From Alphaproteobacteria bacterium (GTDB lineage Bacteria; Myxococcota_A; UBA796; GCA-2862545), in NCBI GenBank assembly GCA_020632915.1, contig JACKEP010000037.1, positions 1 through 37,596 on the forward strand: DNA of 37,596 nt. Direction: 5' to 3'. The notes beneath the pieces were generated by a model. The model saw nothing but the letters and a program-made list of their open reading frames with translations. It was not told the DNA's origin and made no database searches. Shown one piece after another: positions 16,901-23,183 of the stretch. The stretch's first letter is position 1, and each line of letters opens with the position of its first letter. Position numbers and translations under genes: made by a program.

Positions 16901-17385
16901 CGATCCCCGTCCACGCGCGGGTGCATCCCCGGGGCGCTCACCTCGAGCACGAGCGGGCCGTCGCCCTCGGGGCGCTTCGCCACGTCGAAGCCCTGCTCCA
17001 GCCCGTCTTCGCGGGACACCCACCACGCGTCGATCGGGCCGTGGTCGTAGGCGACCACCGGCACGCAGTCGGTGGCGTCGCTGGCGCACGCCTCGTGGGT
17101 CGCGGGCACCACGTCCAGCGGGCGCATCCCGCCGGCGCGTCCCCACGCCGTCGCGCGCAGCACGGCCCCGTCGCGTCCCAGCGCGAGGCCGCCGTCGGCC
17201 AGGATGGCGCGTTGGTGGACACCGGTCACGCGGGCGACGAGGCGGCCGGCGTCGACGTCGAAGGGCTTGACGAGGTCACGGGGCACGCGGTCGAGCGTGT
17301 GCACCAGCACACCGTCGGGCGGCGCGGCCGTCGGCGTCACGCCACAGCCGACGAGCAGCAGGGCGACGAGGGATCGGGTCGACAT
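10963..17385 (-). CDS. Giant lipoprotein: FG-GAP propeller, MopE repeats with inserted C-type lectin domain, second VCBS propeller, TSP3 loops, shared module
   Basis: 2140 residues. ATG 17385 has AGGAG seven bases upstream and a lipoprotein signal (LVG then Cys14), so the longer frame is rejected. Residues ~20-218 form the N-terminal domain common in Myxococcota FG-GAP proteins, ending AAYPITVDPL. Seven FG-GAP loops follow, an integrin-alpha-like propeller. Then come about nine MopE-type units (DCDD...HPGA.EVCD..D.DEDCSG), probably binding metal. A C-type lectin-like domain is inserted among them (nt ~14174-14545): WWLGVTD, EGTWLHEDG, WAPGEPSGG, DDDC and GFICE. A second propeller of seven VCBS loops (nt ~11800-12830), Cys-rich TSP3 loops, and the shared module with C-A-D-L (nt 10966-11296) complete it. 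It is likely an outer-membrane or surface lipoprotein for Ca2+-dependent adhesion or glycan binding. No enzyme domain is seen. Confidence 0.88.
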   Translation of the reverse strand: MSTRSLVALLLVGCGVTPTAAPPDGVLVHTLDRVPRDLVKPFDVDAGRLVARVTGVHQRAILADGGLALGRDGAVLRATAWGRAGGMRPLDVVPATHEACASDATDCVPVVAYDHGPIDAWWVSREDGLEQGFDVAKRPEGDGPLVLEVSAPGMHPRVDGDRVRFRDRSGRGWHVSALVAWDAAGTDLPSHFEVDGDLIRLVVDDTDAAYPITVDPLYDTDPTIELRDPTGSTTSSFGRKVLGVGDLDQDGHEDIAVTAPSDGAGKVYLYYGNGAGGFSHYRVLRGEGDGDQFGFSVSAGDVNGDGWIDLAVGAPYNDDSGDTDCGAAYVYHGGPSGFSDTWDDAHAGTEPGDKSGWVVDITGDGNSDGYDDLLVSQPGYENNPLAVNTGRWRIHFGSASGVDQGGTSWANTLSGLDGNDHCGKAVAWVLDSSGDDDVMMGCEGFDPFFVADAGKVGFYETTSTGPTLYLQKEGLYQYSHYGYFIKNVGNISDGDGDEIAVGAPGGTPSGDTWQAGYVRVFKDVNGLSYPDAPPAFDIADTSANARRARFGTDATGIGDLDGDGYDELVIAQAVDDDWAHFCIALDRGTSDAFDCYATFERSDGWGISLSSANLVGLSDEDLIVGIPGAAVVQVYTVDPDFDADDDGVDDDEDCAAYDPNAWTWGGVVPADFDGDGHGDPTFSEIGCVGDGGTPSRPADDCDDEDATVYTDAPELCDGKDNDCDTEVDEDPVDGTTFYADLDGDGFGNAYGGFGVRDACEAPAQYVTDVTDCDDGRDWVHPGGTEVCDDLDLDEDCSGQSDDADPAVTALLTWYADADGDGSGDPAGATTQACEAPVGYGPPEDCDDTNAAIHPDADEVCDDGAVDENCDGVINDGDASDGLVGWGIDNDGDGYGASAGAVISCSPPGDGYAPAGDCDDTTRLYHPGQPDLCNGIDEDCDGTVDEDCGCTWFERLFGTGYWICDQPLAWADAVTACEDLGGYLSHPAGDQEGFLVSRAAGFDVGDTWWLGVTDSATEGTWLHEDGTTPSSLLLRWAPGEPSGGDAQDCMYLLTDDGKHYDDDCAVARGFICETQDCDVLWYLDEDGDGHAGTTTYFGCGDRPANAYATSTDCDDTDPGVNPDAVEICDGLGVDEDCSGSADAADADAVWTTAYADVDGDGYGDPDTEVVQCAPAGVDQVTVGGDCDDTRDGVHPGAVEVCDDLDLDEDCSGTADGNDADLSTMTAWWPDADGDGHGTDGSATGGFVKGVLACNPPGHMVASTDDCDDTDADVHPGAVEVCDDLDVDEDCSGAADDDDADAVGQVTFYVDADLDGYGDAASSFEACNAVAGRSTLATDCNDANAAIHPGAVEVCDDFDIDEDCSGAADDADGAAVGSVSWYVDADGDGYGDPATEVAACDQPTGLVDDGHDCDDADDALRPGAVEDCDGIDNDCNGTVDDGAPDADADGLCDTYDRCTGVDATGDFDGDGTCDDLDPVLCDATLAPADIDGDGVADGCDPCGEAATDDGDGDGACDTPGVRAFDGWPHTRVATGILDGPSSIEVVDYDEDGDDDVVVGEQNGRAITVFKGNGTTLSGTQAFGTANFYKITDAVFADVDGDGDLDGVASATAGVGILWWRHDGGYSRIVIDNAPPGVPRGVDAGDVDEDGDADIVCACDAGGLALYVSDGGTFTGDVALPTNGQGAKDVKLADADGDGHLDLFTVWSNGAVTLSPGDGTGAFGTPVSIHGSHGVGLYATDLRVSDHDGDGDPDVSVRGSSGLLVLRNDLTSLGAFTPTSTPSGAVGGFEVRDVAGDGAADLVTVVGGQIRWQHRVGGSFGPTQTVGVDADASFVAALDVDGDGDLDLAVVSGANLDLYVNPFGGTDADADGWDDGLDCDDTDATRIPVAASCVDELDSDCDGSCDSVDLCTGDDTTGDVDGDGLCGDVDDCRGTNASGDTDLDGVCDDLDLCEGDDLTGDGDLDGVCDDTDLCPTDRFDDSDGDGSCDSVDLCTGDDITGDGDLDGVCDDTDPCPLDNPDDADGDGWCDSDFRLEVGVVTPGERLTLRVVNAPPNAQVLLAASYRSADGGPCLTSQTGVAQCADLESPYPLGLVRADASGSAAISPRVPANAPVGHAVWFQAITRTGDGAVTPVVARTFEAP
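11300..11735 (-). repeat. TSP3-type Ca2+ loop array inside giant lipoprotein
   Basis: Tandem acidic units of the form D.DGDG.CD..D.C.GDD.TGD, about six in a row, with near-identical pairs (VDLCTGDDTTGD and VDLCTGDDITGD). At DNA level this gives strong repetition of GTCGTCGC-type words. The array sits directly before the shared module, as in two other proteins here. Confidence 0.75.
13060..15295 (-). repeat. MopE-type metal-binding motif array, interrupted by a C-type lectin domain
   Basis: About nine units of DCDD/N-x(5)-[HVN]P-G/D-A-x-E-[VI]CD...DCSG/DG, separated by linkers such as WYVDADGDGYGDP....C. The lectin-like insert (about 14174-14545) follows the fourth unit. Most units carry the variant D-x-DEDCSG rather than the commoner GIDNDCDG. 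Confidence 0.75.
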
Positions 17386-17705
17386 GGGGGACTCCTGGCA
17401 GCGGTCGCCCCTTCGGCGCCGCGCATCGGCGGTATCGACCGGCCGAGGGCTCCCCGGGCCGGGGCTGACGTCGGGCGCCCCATGGCCGCTGCGTCCCGCG
17501 CCGAGAGAACACCGTCGCCGTCGAGCTCCTCTCCGACCGTCGGGCCCACGGACGCGCCATGGGACGTTCCCAGCTGTTGCGTCGCTGTTGCGCTGCACGT
17601 CAGGTGACCGCGCACCGTCCACCGTCCACCGTGCTGCGCAGAACGCCCGCCAATCCTTGCACCTCCGCGGTGTCGCCTGTACCGTCGGCGTTCGGGGGTG
17701 GGTCG
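17386..17705. other. Divergent intergenic region (320 bp)
   Basis: Separates the two divergent lipoprotein genes. It contains TGGGACGTTCCCA (17560-17572, 5-bp inverted repeat around CGT), an 11-bp-spaced direct repeat of GCTGTTGCG (17573-17581 and 17584-17592), three tandem ACCGTNC heptamers (17614-17634), and the candidate promoter at 17657-17685 for the plus-strand gene. A TACCGC element reading leftward near 17445 could serve the minus-strand gene. No small gene is supported. Confidence 0.5.
17657..17685 (+). promoter_or_regulatory. Candidate promoter of the RCC1-like lipoprotein gene
   Basis: TTGCAC (17657-17662), a 17-nt spacer and TACCGT (17680-17685), ending 20 bp before the ATG. The -10 hexamer and spacer length equal those before the tandem paralogs at 25521 and 27130. 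The implied leader is very short, about 14 nt. Confidence 0.5.
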
Positions 17706-20700
17706 ATGCGACGTTGGCTCTGGTGCGCGCTGGCCGTGGCGGCGTGCGATGACACGAAGGCGCCGGTCGCCGTCGATCCGACTGTGGCGTTCACCTCGCA
17801 CGCCGACCCGGCCACGGTGCCGGCCGACGGGTCCATCGCGTTCACGGCGCAAGCGGCCGATCCCGACACGCCGCTGCCCGCCCTCGACGCCACCTGGGCG
17901 CTCGACGGGGGGGCTGTGTGCACGGGGTCGGTGGTCGAGACCGACGGCGCCGTGCGCTGCACGCTCACGCTCGCGGCCGGCGCCCACGTGCTCACCGTGC
18001 GCGTGACCGACCCGGAAGAACACGCCGCCGTGGCCACGCTGTCCGTGGAGGCCGTGGCCGACGGCGACACGGACGACACCGACGACACGACCGACACCGT
18101 CGACACCGACGTGGTCGAGACCGACCTGCCGCCGGACGCGCCCACCGTGAGCCTGTCGGGGCCTGCGGCGCCGCGCCTGTATGCCGGCGTGACGTTCGAC
18201 CTGACGGCCACCCTCACGGATGCCGACGGCGACGTCACCGCGCTCACGCTCGTGTGGACCTCGTCGCTGTCCGGCGACGACCTCGGCGCCCTCGCCACCA
18301 CACCCGCCGAGGACGGCTCGCTCACCACCTCCGCCGCGCTGGACGCGGGCACGCGGACGCTCACGCTCACGGCCACGGACGCCGACGCGCTGTCGGGCGT
18401 GGACGCCGTGACCGTCGAGGTGCTCGCGGCCAACGCGCCCCCGACGTGTGCGATCACCGCCCCGGTCGCGGGACGGGTCGACCCCACCCTGACGCTGTCG
18501 GGCACCGCCGGCGACGCCGTGCAGCCCGCCGACACCCTCGTCGCCGCGTGGTCGAGCGACGTCGACGGCGCCCTGGGCACGTCCCCGCCCGACGCCACCG
18601 GCGCGGTCACGCTGCCCGGCGTGAGCCTGACCCCGGGCACCCACGCGCTCACGCTCACCGTCACCGACGAGGTCGGCGCGGTGTGCACGGCTACCGTGAG
18701 CGTGCTCGCCGACCGCCCGCCCGCCCTCGCCGACGTGGCCCCCGCCGACGGCGCCGTCGTCGTGCTCGGCGCGCCCGTCGACTTCGCCGTCACCGCCAGC
18801 GACCCCGACGAGCCCGCGACGGCGCTGTCGGTGGCGTGGTCGTCCGACGTCGACGGCCCGTTCGGCACCGCGTCGCCCGACGCCACCGGCGCCGCCGGCG
18901 CGCAGCACACGCCGAGCCGCGCCACCCACACGTGGACGGTCACCGTCACCGACACCCAGGGCCTCACGGCGTCCGCCACCCGCACGCTGGTGGTCGACGG
19001 CCCCCCCGACGCCCCCACCGTGAGCATCACCCCGCCCACGCCCACCACCGTCGACGACCTCACGGCCACCGCCGGCGCTGCGGCGATCGACGCCGACGGG
19101 GATCCGGTCACCACCACGGTGGTGTGGACGTCGCCCGGCGAGGCCGACGTCACCGGGCTCGTGCTCGACGCCGCGCGCACGGCCCGCGGGCAGGTGTGGA
19201 CGGCCACCGCCACGAGCTCCGACGGCACACAGACCGCCAGCGCCACGGCGAGCGTCACCATCGCCAACACCGCGCCCGGCGTGGCCACGGTGTCGGTCCA
19301 GCCCGATCCGGCGCTCGTCACCGACGCCCTCACCTGCACGGCCGACGGCCTCACCGACGTCGACGGCGACGCGGTCGCCTGTGCGTGGTCGTGGACCGTC
19401 CAGGGCCTGCCCTTCGCGTCGACCGACGCCGTGCTGCCGGCCGGCACCGTCCCCGCCCACGGCGACGTGGCGTGCGCGTGCACCCCCGACGACGGCAGCG
19501 ACGTCGGGGTGGCCCTGACGTCGCCGACGCTCACGCTGTCCAACACGCCCCCGACGCGCCCGGGGGCCAGCCTCGCCACGCCCTCGGCACCCGGCGACGC
19601 GCTGCGGTGCGCGCTGGCGGTCACGCCCACCGACGCCGACGGCGACACCCTCACCGCCACGGTGGCCTGGACGGTCGACGGGCAGGACGTCGTGGGCACC
19701 ACGAGCGTGCTCGACGGCGACACGATCCCCGGGGGCACGACCGCCGCGGGCGAGGTGTGGTCGTGCACGGTCACCGTCGACGACGGCCACGGCGGCACGG
19801 CCACCAGCGATCCCGCCACGGTCACCGTCCCCGAGGATCCGGACGCGATCGTGACGTGGAAGGCCGACTGGAACCGGGTGTTCGCGCAGCGCGCCGACGG
19901 CACCTGGACCTGCCAGGGCTACAACCGCGACCGGGCCTGCGAGGTGCCGGACGAGCCCTTCCTGGAGGTGCGGGGCTACGAGCGCAACGCGTGTGGGCGC
20001 CGCGAGGACGGCACCCTGCGCTGCTGGGGACGCGACCCCGGCCCGTCCCCCTCGCTCACGGTCACCGACCAGTGGGGCATGGCGGCCTACGGCGGGTGCG
20101 CGATCACCAGCACCACCTCCCGCGTGGTGTGCTGGGGCACCGACCACCCCGCACAGCCGTTCGCCTTTCGCAACCACAGCCGGATCGCCGTGTCGGGCCT
20201 GTTCGTGTGCGGCCTCGACGACAACGTGCTGTCGTACGCGAACGAGTGTCTCGTGAACTACTCGGTCTACGACGTGATCGAGAACAACGTGCCCACACGG
20301 AGCACGATCGCGCGGACGTTCTACGGCGGCGCCACAGCCGGCTGCTGGCTGTCGGACATCGGTGGAGGCGTCCGGTGCTGGGGCACGGGTGATCTCGTCG
20401 ACGACGCGCCGAGCGGCAACTACCGGGCGATGGACGCCTACCAGCACACCGCGTGCGCGCTCCGGGCGAGCGACGCCGCGATCGCCTGCTGGGGCTACGA
20501 CGTGGGTCGCGCGGCGTGGGCCGATCCTACGGGCAGCTGGACGTCGCTCACCGTGGGGTCAGCCTTCGGCGTGGGCACCGACGACCAGGGCGAGGTCCGC
20601 ACGTTCGGCATCCCTCGCTACCTCCTCGATCTCCCTGCCGACACCCCCGTCGCCGAGCTGTCGATGCATCGCACGGGCACGGCGTGCCTGATCGACGACG

Positions 20701-21446
20701 CGGGTCACGCCCACTGCACCCCGGAGCGCATCGGCAACATGACGCCGCCGTCGTTCCCCCGCGCTGGCGTGCACCTGTCCAGCGTCAGCTACGAGAACCC
20801 GGACAGCCAGTGGGCCTGCTGGCAGAGCTACGTCGACGGCCCCGTGCGCTGCCCCGGCGCCCCCGGCGCGCAGGAGCCTCCGTCGAGCACGCTGTTCCTG
20901 GACTGGGACACCGGTCCGAGCTTCGTGTGCGGCGTGCGCACGACCGGCACCCTCGGCTGCTGGGGCGACAGCTCCACCATCCTCACCGACATCCCGAGCG
21001 GCAGCACGTTCAGCCGCATCGCCTGCTCGGCGTCGAGCTGCTGTGCGGTCGACGATGCCGACGGCAGCTTGCAGTGCTGGGGTCCATCGTCGAGCTACGC
21101 ACGCGTCTCGCAGACGGCGAACGACTTTGTCGACGTGGCCGCCTCCGAGGGGCACTACTGCGGCCAGCACGCCGACGGCACGCTGACCTGCTGGCCCGGG
21201 TACTCCAACAGCAGCCTCGCCACGCCGACCGAAGCGCTCGACGACATCGCGCTCGGCTACGACAACAACGGCTGCGGCCTGCTCGACGACGGCACGCTGA
21301 CCTGCTGGGGCGTGGCAGCGGCCGACTGGGCCCACGGCGCCGCCGAGGGTCCGTACGACCGGGTGTGGAGCGACAAGGGCTGGGGCTGGTGCGGACGGCG
21401 GTCGTCGGACCACACGCTGGCGTGCTGGGGCTACTGGATGCGGTGA
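17706..21446 (+). CDS. Lipoprotein with Ig-like/PKD-type domains and an RCC1-like repeat propeller region
   Basis: 1246 residues from ATG 17706, chosen because a lipoprotein signal follows (MRRWLWCALAVAAC) and the weak SD GGGGGTGGG precedes it. The acceptor Cys14 is followed by two Asp. A Thr/Asp-rich linker lies at nt ~18060-18135. Up to ~19845 there are several Ig-like/PKD-type domains (DGD.VTALTLVWTSS, TLTATDADALSG, VDGQDVV). The last ~530 residues contain 14 RCC1-like units of the form AC.....DGTL.CWG, enough for two seven-bladed propellers. Such repeats occur in bacterial secreted proteins of unknown role as well as in eukaryotic RCC1. It probably faces the periplasm or cell exterior as a binding scaffold. 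The gene is divergent from the giant lipoprotein and converges on the oxidoreductase gene. Confidence 0.85.
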   Translation: MRRWLWCALAVAACDDTKAPVAVDPTVAFTSHADPATVPADGSIAFTAQAADPDTPLPALDATWALDGGAVCTGSVVETDGAVRCTLTLAAGAHVLTVRVTDPEEHAAVATLSVEAVADGDTDDTDDTTDTVDTDVVETDLPPDAPTVSLSGPAAPRLYAGVTFDLTATLTDADGDVTALTLVWTSSLSGDDLGALATTPAEDGSLTTSAALDAGTRTLTLTATDADALSGVDAVTVEVLAANAPPTCAITAPVAGRVDPTLTLSGTAGDAVQPADTLVAAWSSDVDGALGTSPPDATGAVTLPGVSLTPGTHALTLTVTDEVGAVCTATVSVLADRPPALADVAPADGAVVVLGAPVDFAVTASDPDEPATALSVAWSSDVDGPFGTASPDATGAAGAQHTPSRATHTWTVTVTDTQGLTASATRTLVVDGPPDAPTVSITPPTPTTVDDLTATAGAAAIDADGDPVTTTVVWTSPGEADVTGLVLDAARTARGQVWTATATSSDGTQTASATASVTIANTAPGVATVSVQPDPALVTDALTCTADGLTDVDGDAVACAWSWTVQGLPFASTDAVLPAGTVPAHGDVACACTPDDGSDVGVALTSPTLTLSNTPPTRPGASLATPSAPGDALRCALAVTPTDADGDTLTATVAWTVDGQDVVGTTSVLDGDTIPGGTTAAGEVWSCTVTVDDGHGGTATSDPATVTVPEDPDAIVTWKADWNRVFAQRADGTWTCQGYNRDRACEVPDEPFLEVRGYERNACGRREDGTLRCWGRDPGPSPSLTVTDQWGMAAYGGCAITSTTSRVVCWGTDHPAQPFAFRNHSRIAVSGLFVCGLDDNVLSYANECLVNYSVYDVIENNVPTRSTIARTFYGGATAGCWLSDIGGGVRCWGTGDLVDDAPSGNYRAMDAYQHTACALRASDAAIACWGYDVGRAAWADPTGSWTSLTVGSAFGVGTDDQGEVRTFGIPRYLLDLPADTPVAELSMHRTGTACLIDDAGHAHCTPERIGNMTPPSFPRAGVHLSSVSYENPDSQWACWQSYVDGPVRCPGAPGAQEPPSSTLFLDWDTGPSFVCGVRTTGTLGCWGDSSTILTDIPSGSTFSRIACSASSCCAVDDADGSLQCWGPSSSYARVSQTANDFVDVAASEGHYCGQHADGTLTCWPGYSNSSLATPTEALDDIALGYDNNGCGLLDDGTLTCWGVAAADWAHGAAEGPYDRVWSDKGWGWCGRRSSDHTLACWGYWMR

Positions 21447-21452
21447 CGTCCG

Positions 21453-21467
21453 CCCCCCCCAGGGGGG
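21453..21467. terminator. Short G/C hairpin between convergent stops
   Basis: Six C (21453-21458) can pair with six G (21462-21467) around a 3-nt loop, filling the 21-bp gap between the stop codons of the RCC1-like lipoprotein and the oxidoreductase. Weakly supported as a bidirectional terminator. Confidence 0.35.
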
Positions 21468-23069
21468 TCACGCCGGCGCCGGCTCCGACGGCACGATCGA
21501 CAGCGCGCCGCGGCCGTGGCTCAACACCTCGGCACGCGACACGCCGAGCACCACCTGGGCCGCCGATACCCCGGACGACAGGGCGCCCATCACACCATGT
21601 GCGACCGTGCTCGCGCCGCAGAGCACGAGCCCGTCGATCTCGGTGCGCACCGGGAACGACAGCGGCCCCACCTGGGACCGGATCTTGTCGGTGCCGTAGA
21701 GGTTGCCGCGCGGGGCGGCGCAGTAGAACGCGTTCGTGAGCGGCGTGCCGAGCTCGGCGAGCAGGAGGTGGTCGGAGATCCCGGGGAGCACGCGCTCGAC
21801 GGCTCGGAGCATCCGGGGCACCATCGCGGCCTTGTAGGCCGTGTAGGCTGCGGGGCGGTCGTCGTGGTGGCTGTGCGCCCACGGCGCGAACGTGTCGTAG
21901 GGGACGAAGGTGAACGCCTCGAACGTGTGGTGGGGCGCACCGTCCCCGCCGTAGCGCTTGCTCGGGTCCTTCAGCGTGGTGCCCGTGAGGAACAGCCACG
22001 GCACGTCCTGTCGGTCCGGTTCCCAGGCCTTCGTGCCGTAGGCGAGCGCGCGGTCGACGTCGGTGTCCGGGTACAGCCAGTAGTTGCCCGAGTCCATGCC
22101 GAGCGCCCGCGGGTCGACGTCGGCCGCCAGGAACAGGCTCAGGCAGGAGTTGGTGTAGCGGGTGCGCGCGACCTGGCGTCGCCGCCGCCAGCCCAGGTGC
22201 TCCGGGCCGACGAGCCGCTCGAAGGTGACCACGGGGTCGGCGTTGCTGACCACCCAGCGCGCGCGCACCTCGGTGCCGTCGTCGAGCACCACGCCGACGG
22301 CGCGACCGCCCTCGATGAGGATCCGCTGCACCGCCGTGCGCATGCGGATGGTCCCGCCCCCGCGCCGCAGGCCGCGGAGCAGGGCGCGCGGGAGCGAGGC
22401 CCCACCGCCCTTCGGGTAGAAGCCCCCGTCGAAGTAGTGGGCGACGACGGCGGCGTGGATCAGCGCCGAGACCTGGTCGGGGGGCGTGCCGTAGTCGCCG
22501 GCCTGGGCGGCCAGCACGGCCCGCGCGAGCGGATCGCGCACATAGTGGCGCAGGAGGCTGCCGCCGGTGGCCAGCGCCCACCGCGCCAGCGTGGGCGACC
22601 GCGCCAGCATGGGGAGTCCGTCGCGCTCGCCGCGCCCTTCGAGAAAGGTGCCCGCGAACGTCGACAGCCCCTCGACGACGTCGAGGTAGGCGCGGATGCC
22701 CCGGGCGTCGGCCGGGAACCGGTCGGCGAGGCGCGCGGCGAGCACGTCCTTGCCCTTGGGCAGGTCGAAGCGCTGGTCGCCGATCCAGACGTGGTCGAAG
22801 CCGTCGGGGTTGATCTCGCAGAACGTCAGCTCGGGACCCACGCCGAGCCCTTCGAGGATCTGGCGCGTGCGGCCGGTCTGTCCCAGCTCGCCGACGTAGT
22901 GCACGCCGGGGCTGAACTTGTAGCCCCCCAGCGGAAACGAGTGGCACCACCCGCCGGGCAGGTAGTGCTGCTCGAGCACGAGCACCCGCTGCCCCGCGTT
23001 GGCCAGCGCCACCGCAGCCGCGAGGCCGCCCGCACCCGAGCCGATGACCACGACGTCGACGTCTGACAT
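21468..23069 (-). CDS. FAD-dependent oxidoreductase of the phytoene desaturase / retinol saturase family
   Basis: 533 residues from ATG 23069, which has AGGTGGG upstream; a GTG three codons earlier (23078) is possible but overlaps that SD. Residues ~4-40 form the Rossmann FAD site, VVVIGSGAGGLAAAVALA...VLVLEQ. The next segment, LPGGWCHSF....KFSPGVHYVGEL, resembles RetSat (all-trans-retinol 13,14-reductase) and CrtISO/CrtI enzymes, which saturate, desaturate or isomerise polyene chains. The C-terminal part has GNLYGTDKIRSQVGPLS and LVLCGAST..HGVMGALSSG, the usual FAD-contacting end. No carotenoid synthesis genes are adjacent, so the substrate (carotenoid, retinoid or another polyene lipid) is unresolved. 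There is no signal peptide; the enzyme is probably cytoplasmic or membrane-associated. Confidence 0.85.
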   Translation of the reverse strand: MSDVDVVVIGSGAGGLAAAVALANAGQRVLVLEQHYLPGGWCHSFPLGGYKFSPGVHYVGELGQTGRTRQILEGLGVGPELTFCEINPDGFDHVWIGDQRFDLPKGKDVLAARLADRFPADARGIRAYLDVVEGLSTFAGTFLEGRGERDGLPMLARSPTLARWALATGGSLLRHYVRDPLARAVLAAQAGDYGTPPDQVSALIHAAVVAHYFDGGFYPKGGGASLPRALLRGLRRGGGTIRMRTAVQRILIEGGRAVGVVLDDGTEVRARWVVSNADPVVTFERLVGPEHLGWRRRRQVARTRYTNSCLSLFLAADVDPRALGMDSGNYWLYPDTDVDRALAYGTKAWEPDRQDVPWLFLTGTTLKDPSKRYGGDGAPHHTFEAFTFVPYDTFAPWAHSHHDDRPAAYTAYKAAMVPRMLRAVERVLPGISDHLLLAELGTPLTNAFYCAAPRGNLYGTDKIRSQVGPLSFPVRTEIDGLVLCGASTVAHGVMGALSSGVSAAQVVLGVSRAEVLSHGRGALSIVPSEPAPA

Positions 23070-23087
23070 GGGTCCCACCTGGGCGGG

Positions 23088-23093
23088 AGCGTA
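23088..23093 (-). promoter_or_regulatory. Possible -10 element of the oxidoreductase gene
   Basis: Read leftward this is TACGCT, with TGGCCA 18 nt upstream (4 of 6 matches to TTGACA). It would give a leader of only about a dozen nucleotides before ATG 23069. Confidence 0.3.
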
Positions 23094-23140
23094 GGCGACG
23101 GGGGTGGGGGTTGGCCAGGGGGGGGGTGCACGTGCGTGCC

Positions 23141-23175
23141 GCCACCCCGGCCGCTGCCTGGCCGGGCGGGGTGGC
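23141..23175 (-). terminator. Terminator hairpin after the AAA ATPase gene
   Basis: GCCACCCC (23141-23148) pairs with GGGGTGGC (23168-23175), with an inner GGCC/GGCC stem and a small bulge. It lies just beyond the ATPase stop codon and before the oxidoreductase gene on the same strand, so the two are probably separate transcription units. Confidence 0.5.
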
Positions 23176-23183
23176 CGATTCCG

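Noticed and set aside
11044..17607. Very long open frame (2187 codons) on the plus strand opposite the giant lipoprotein
   Set aside because: It is the antisense shadow of a GC-rich repeat gene: its translation is Val/Ala/Arg/His-rich with no domain, signal peptide or SD, while the minus strand carries clear motifs throughout.
17337..20447. 1036-codon minus-strand frame opposite the Ig/RCC1-like lipoprotein gene
   Set aside because: Antisense shadow without domain content, crossing the start of a better supported gene and the intergenic region.
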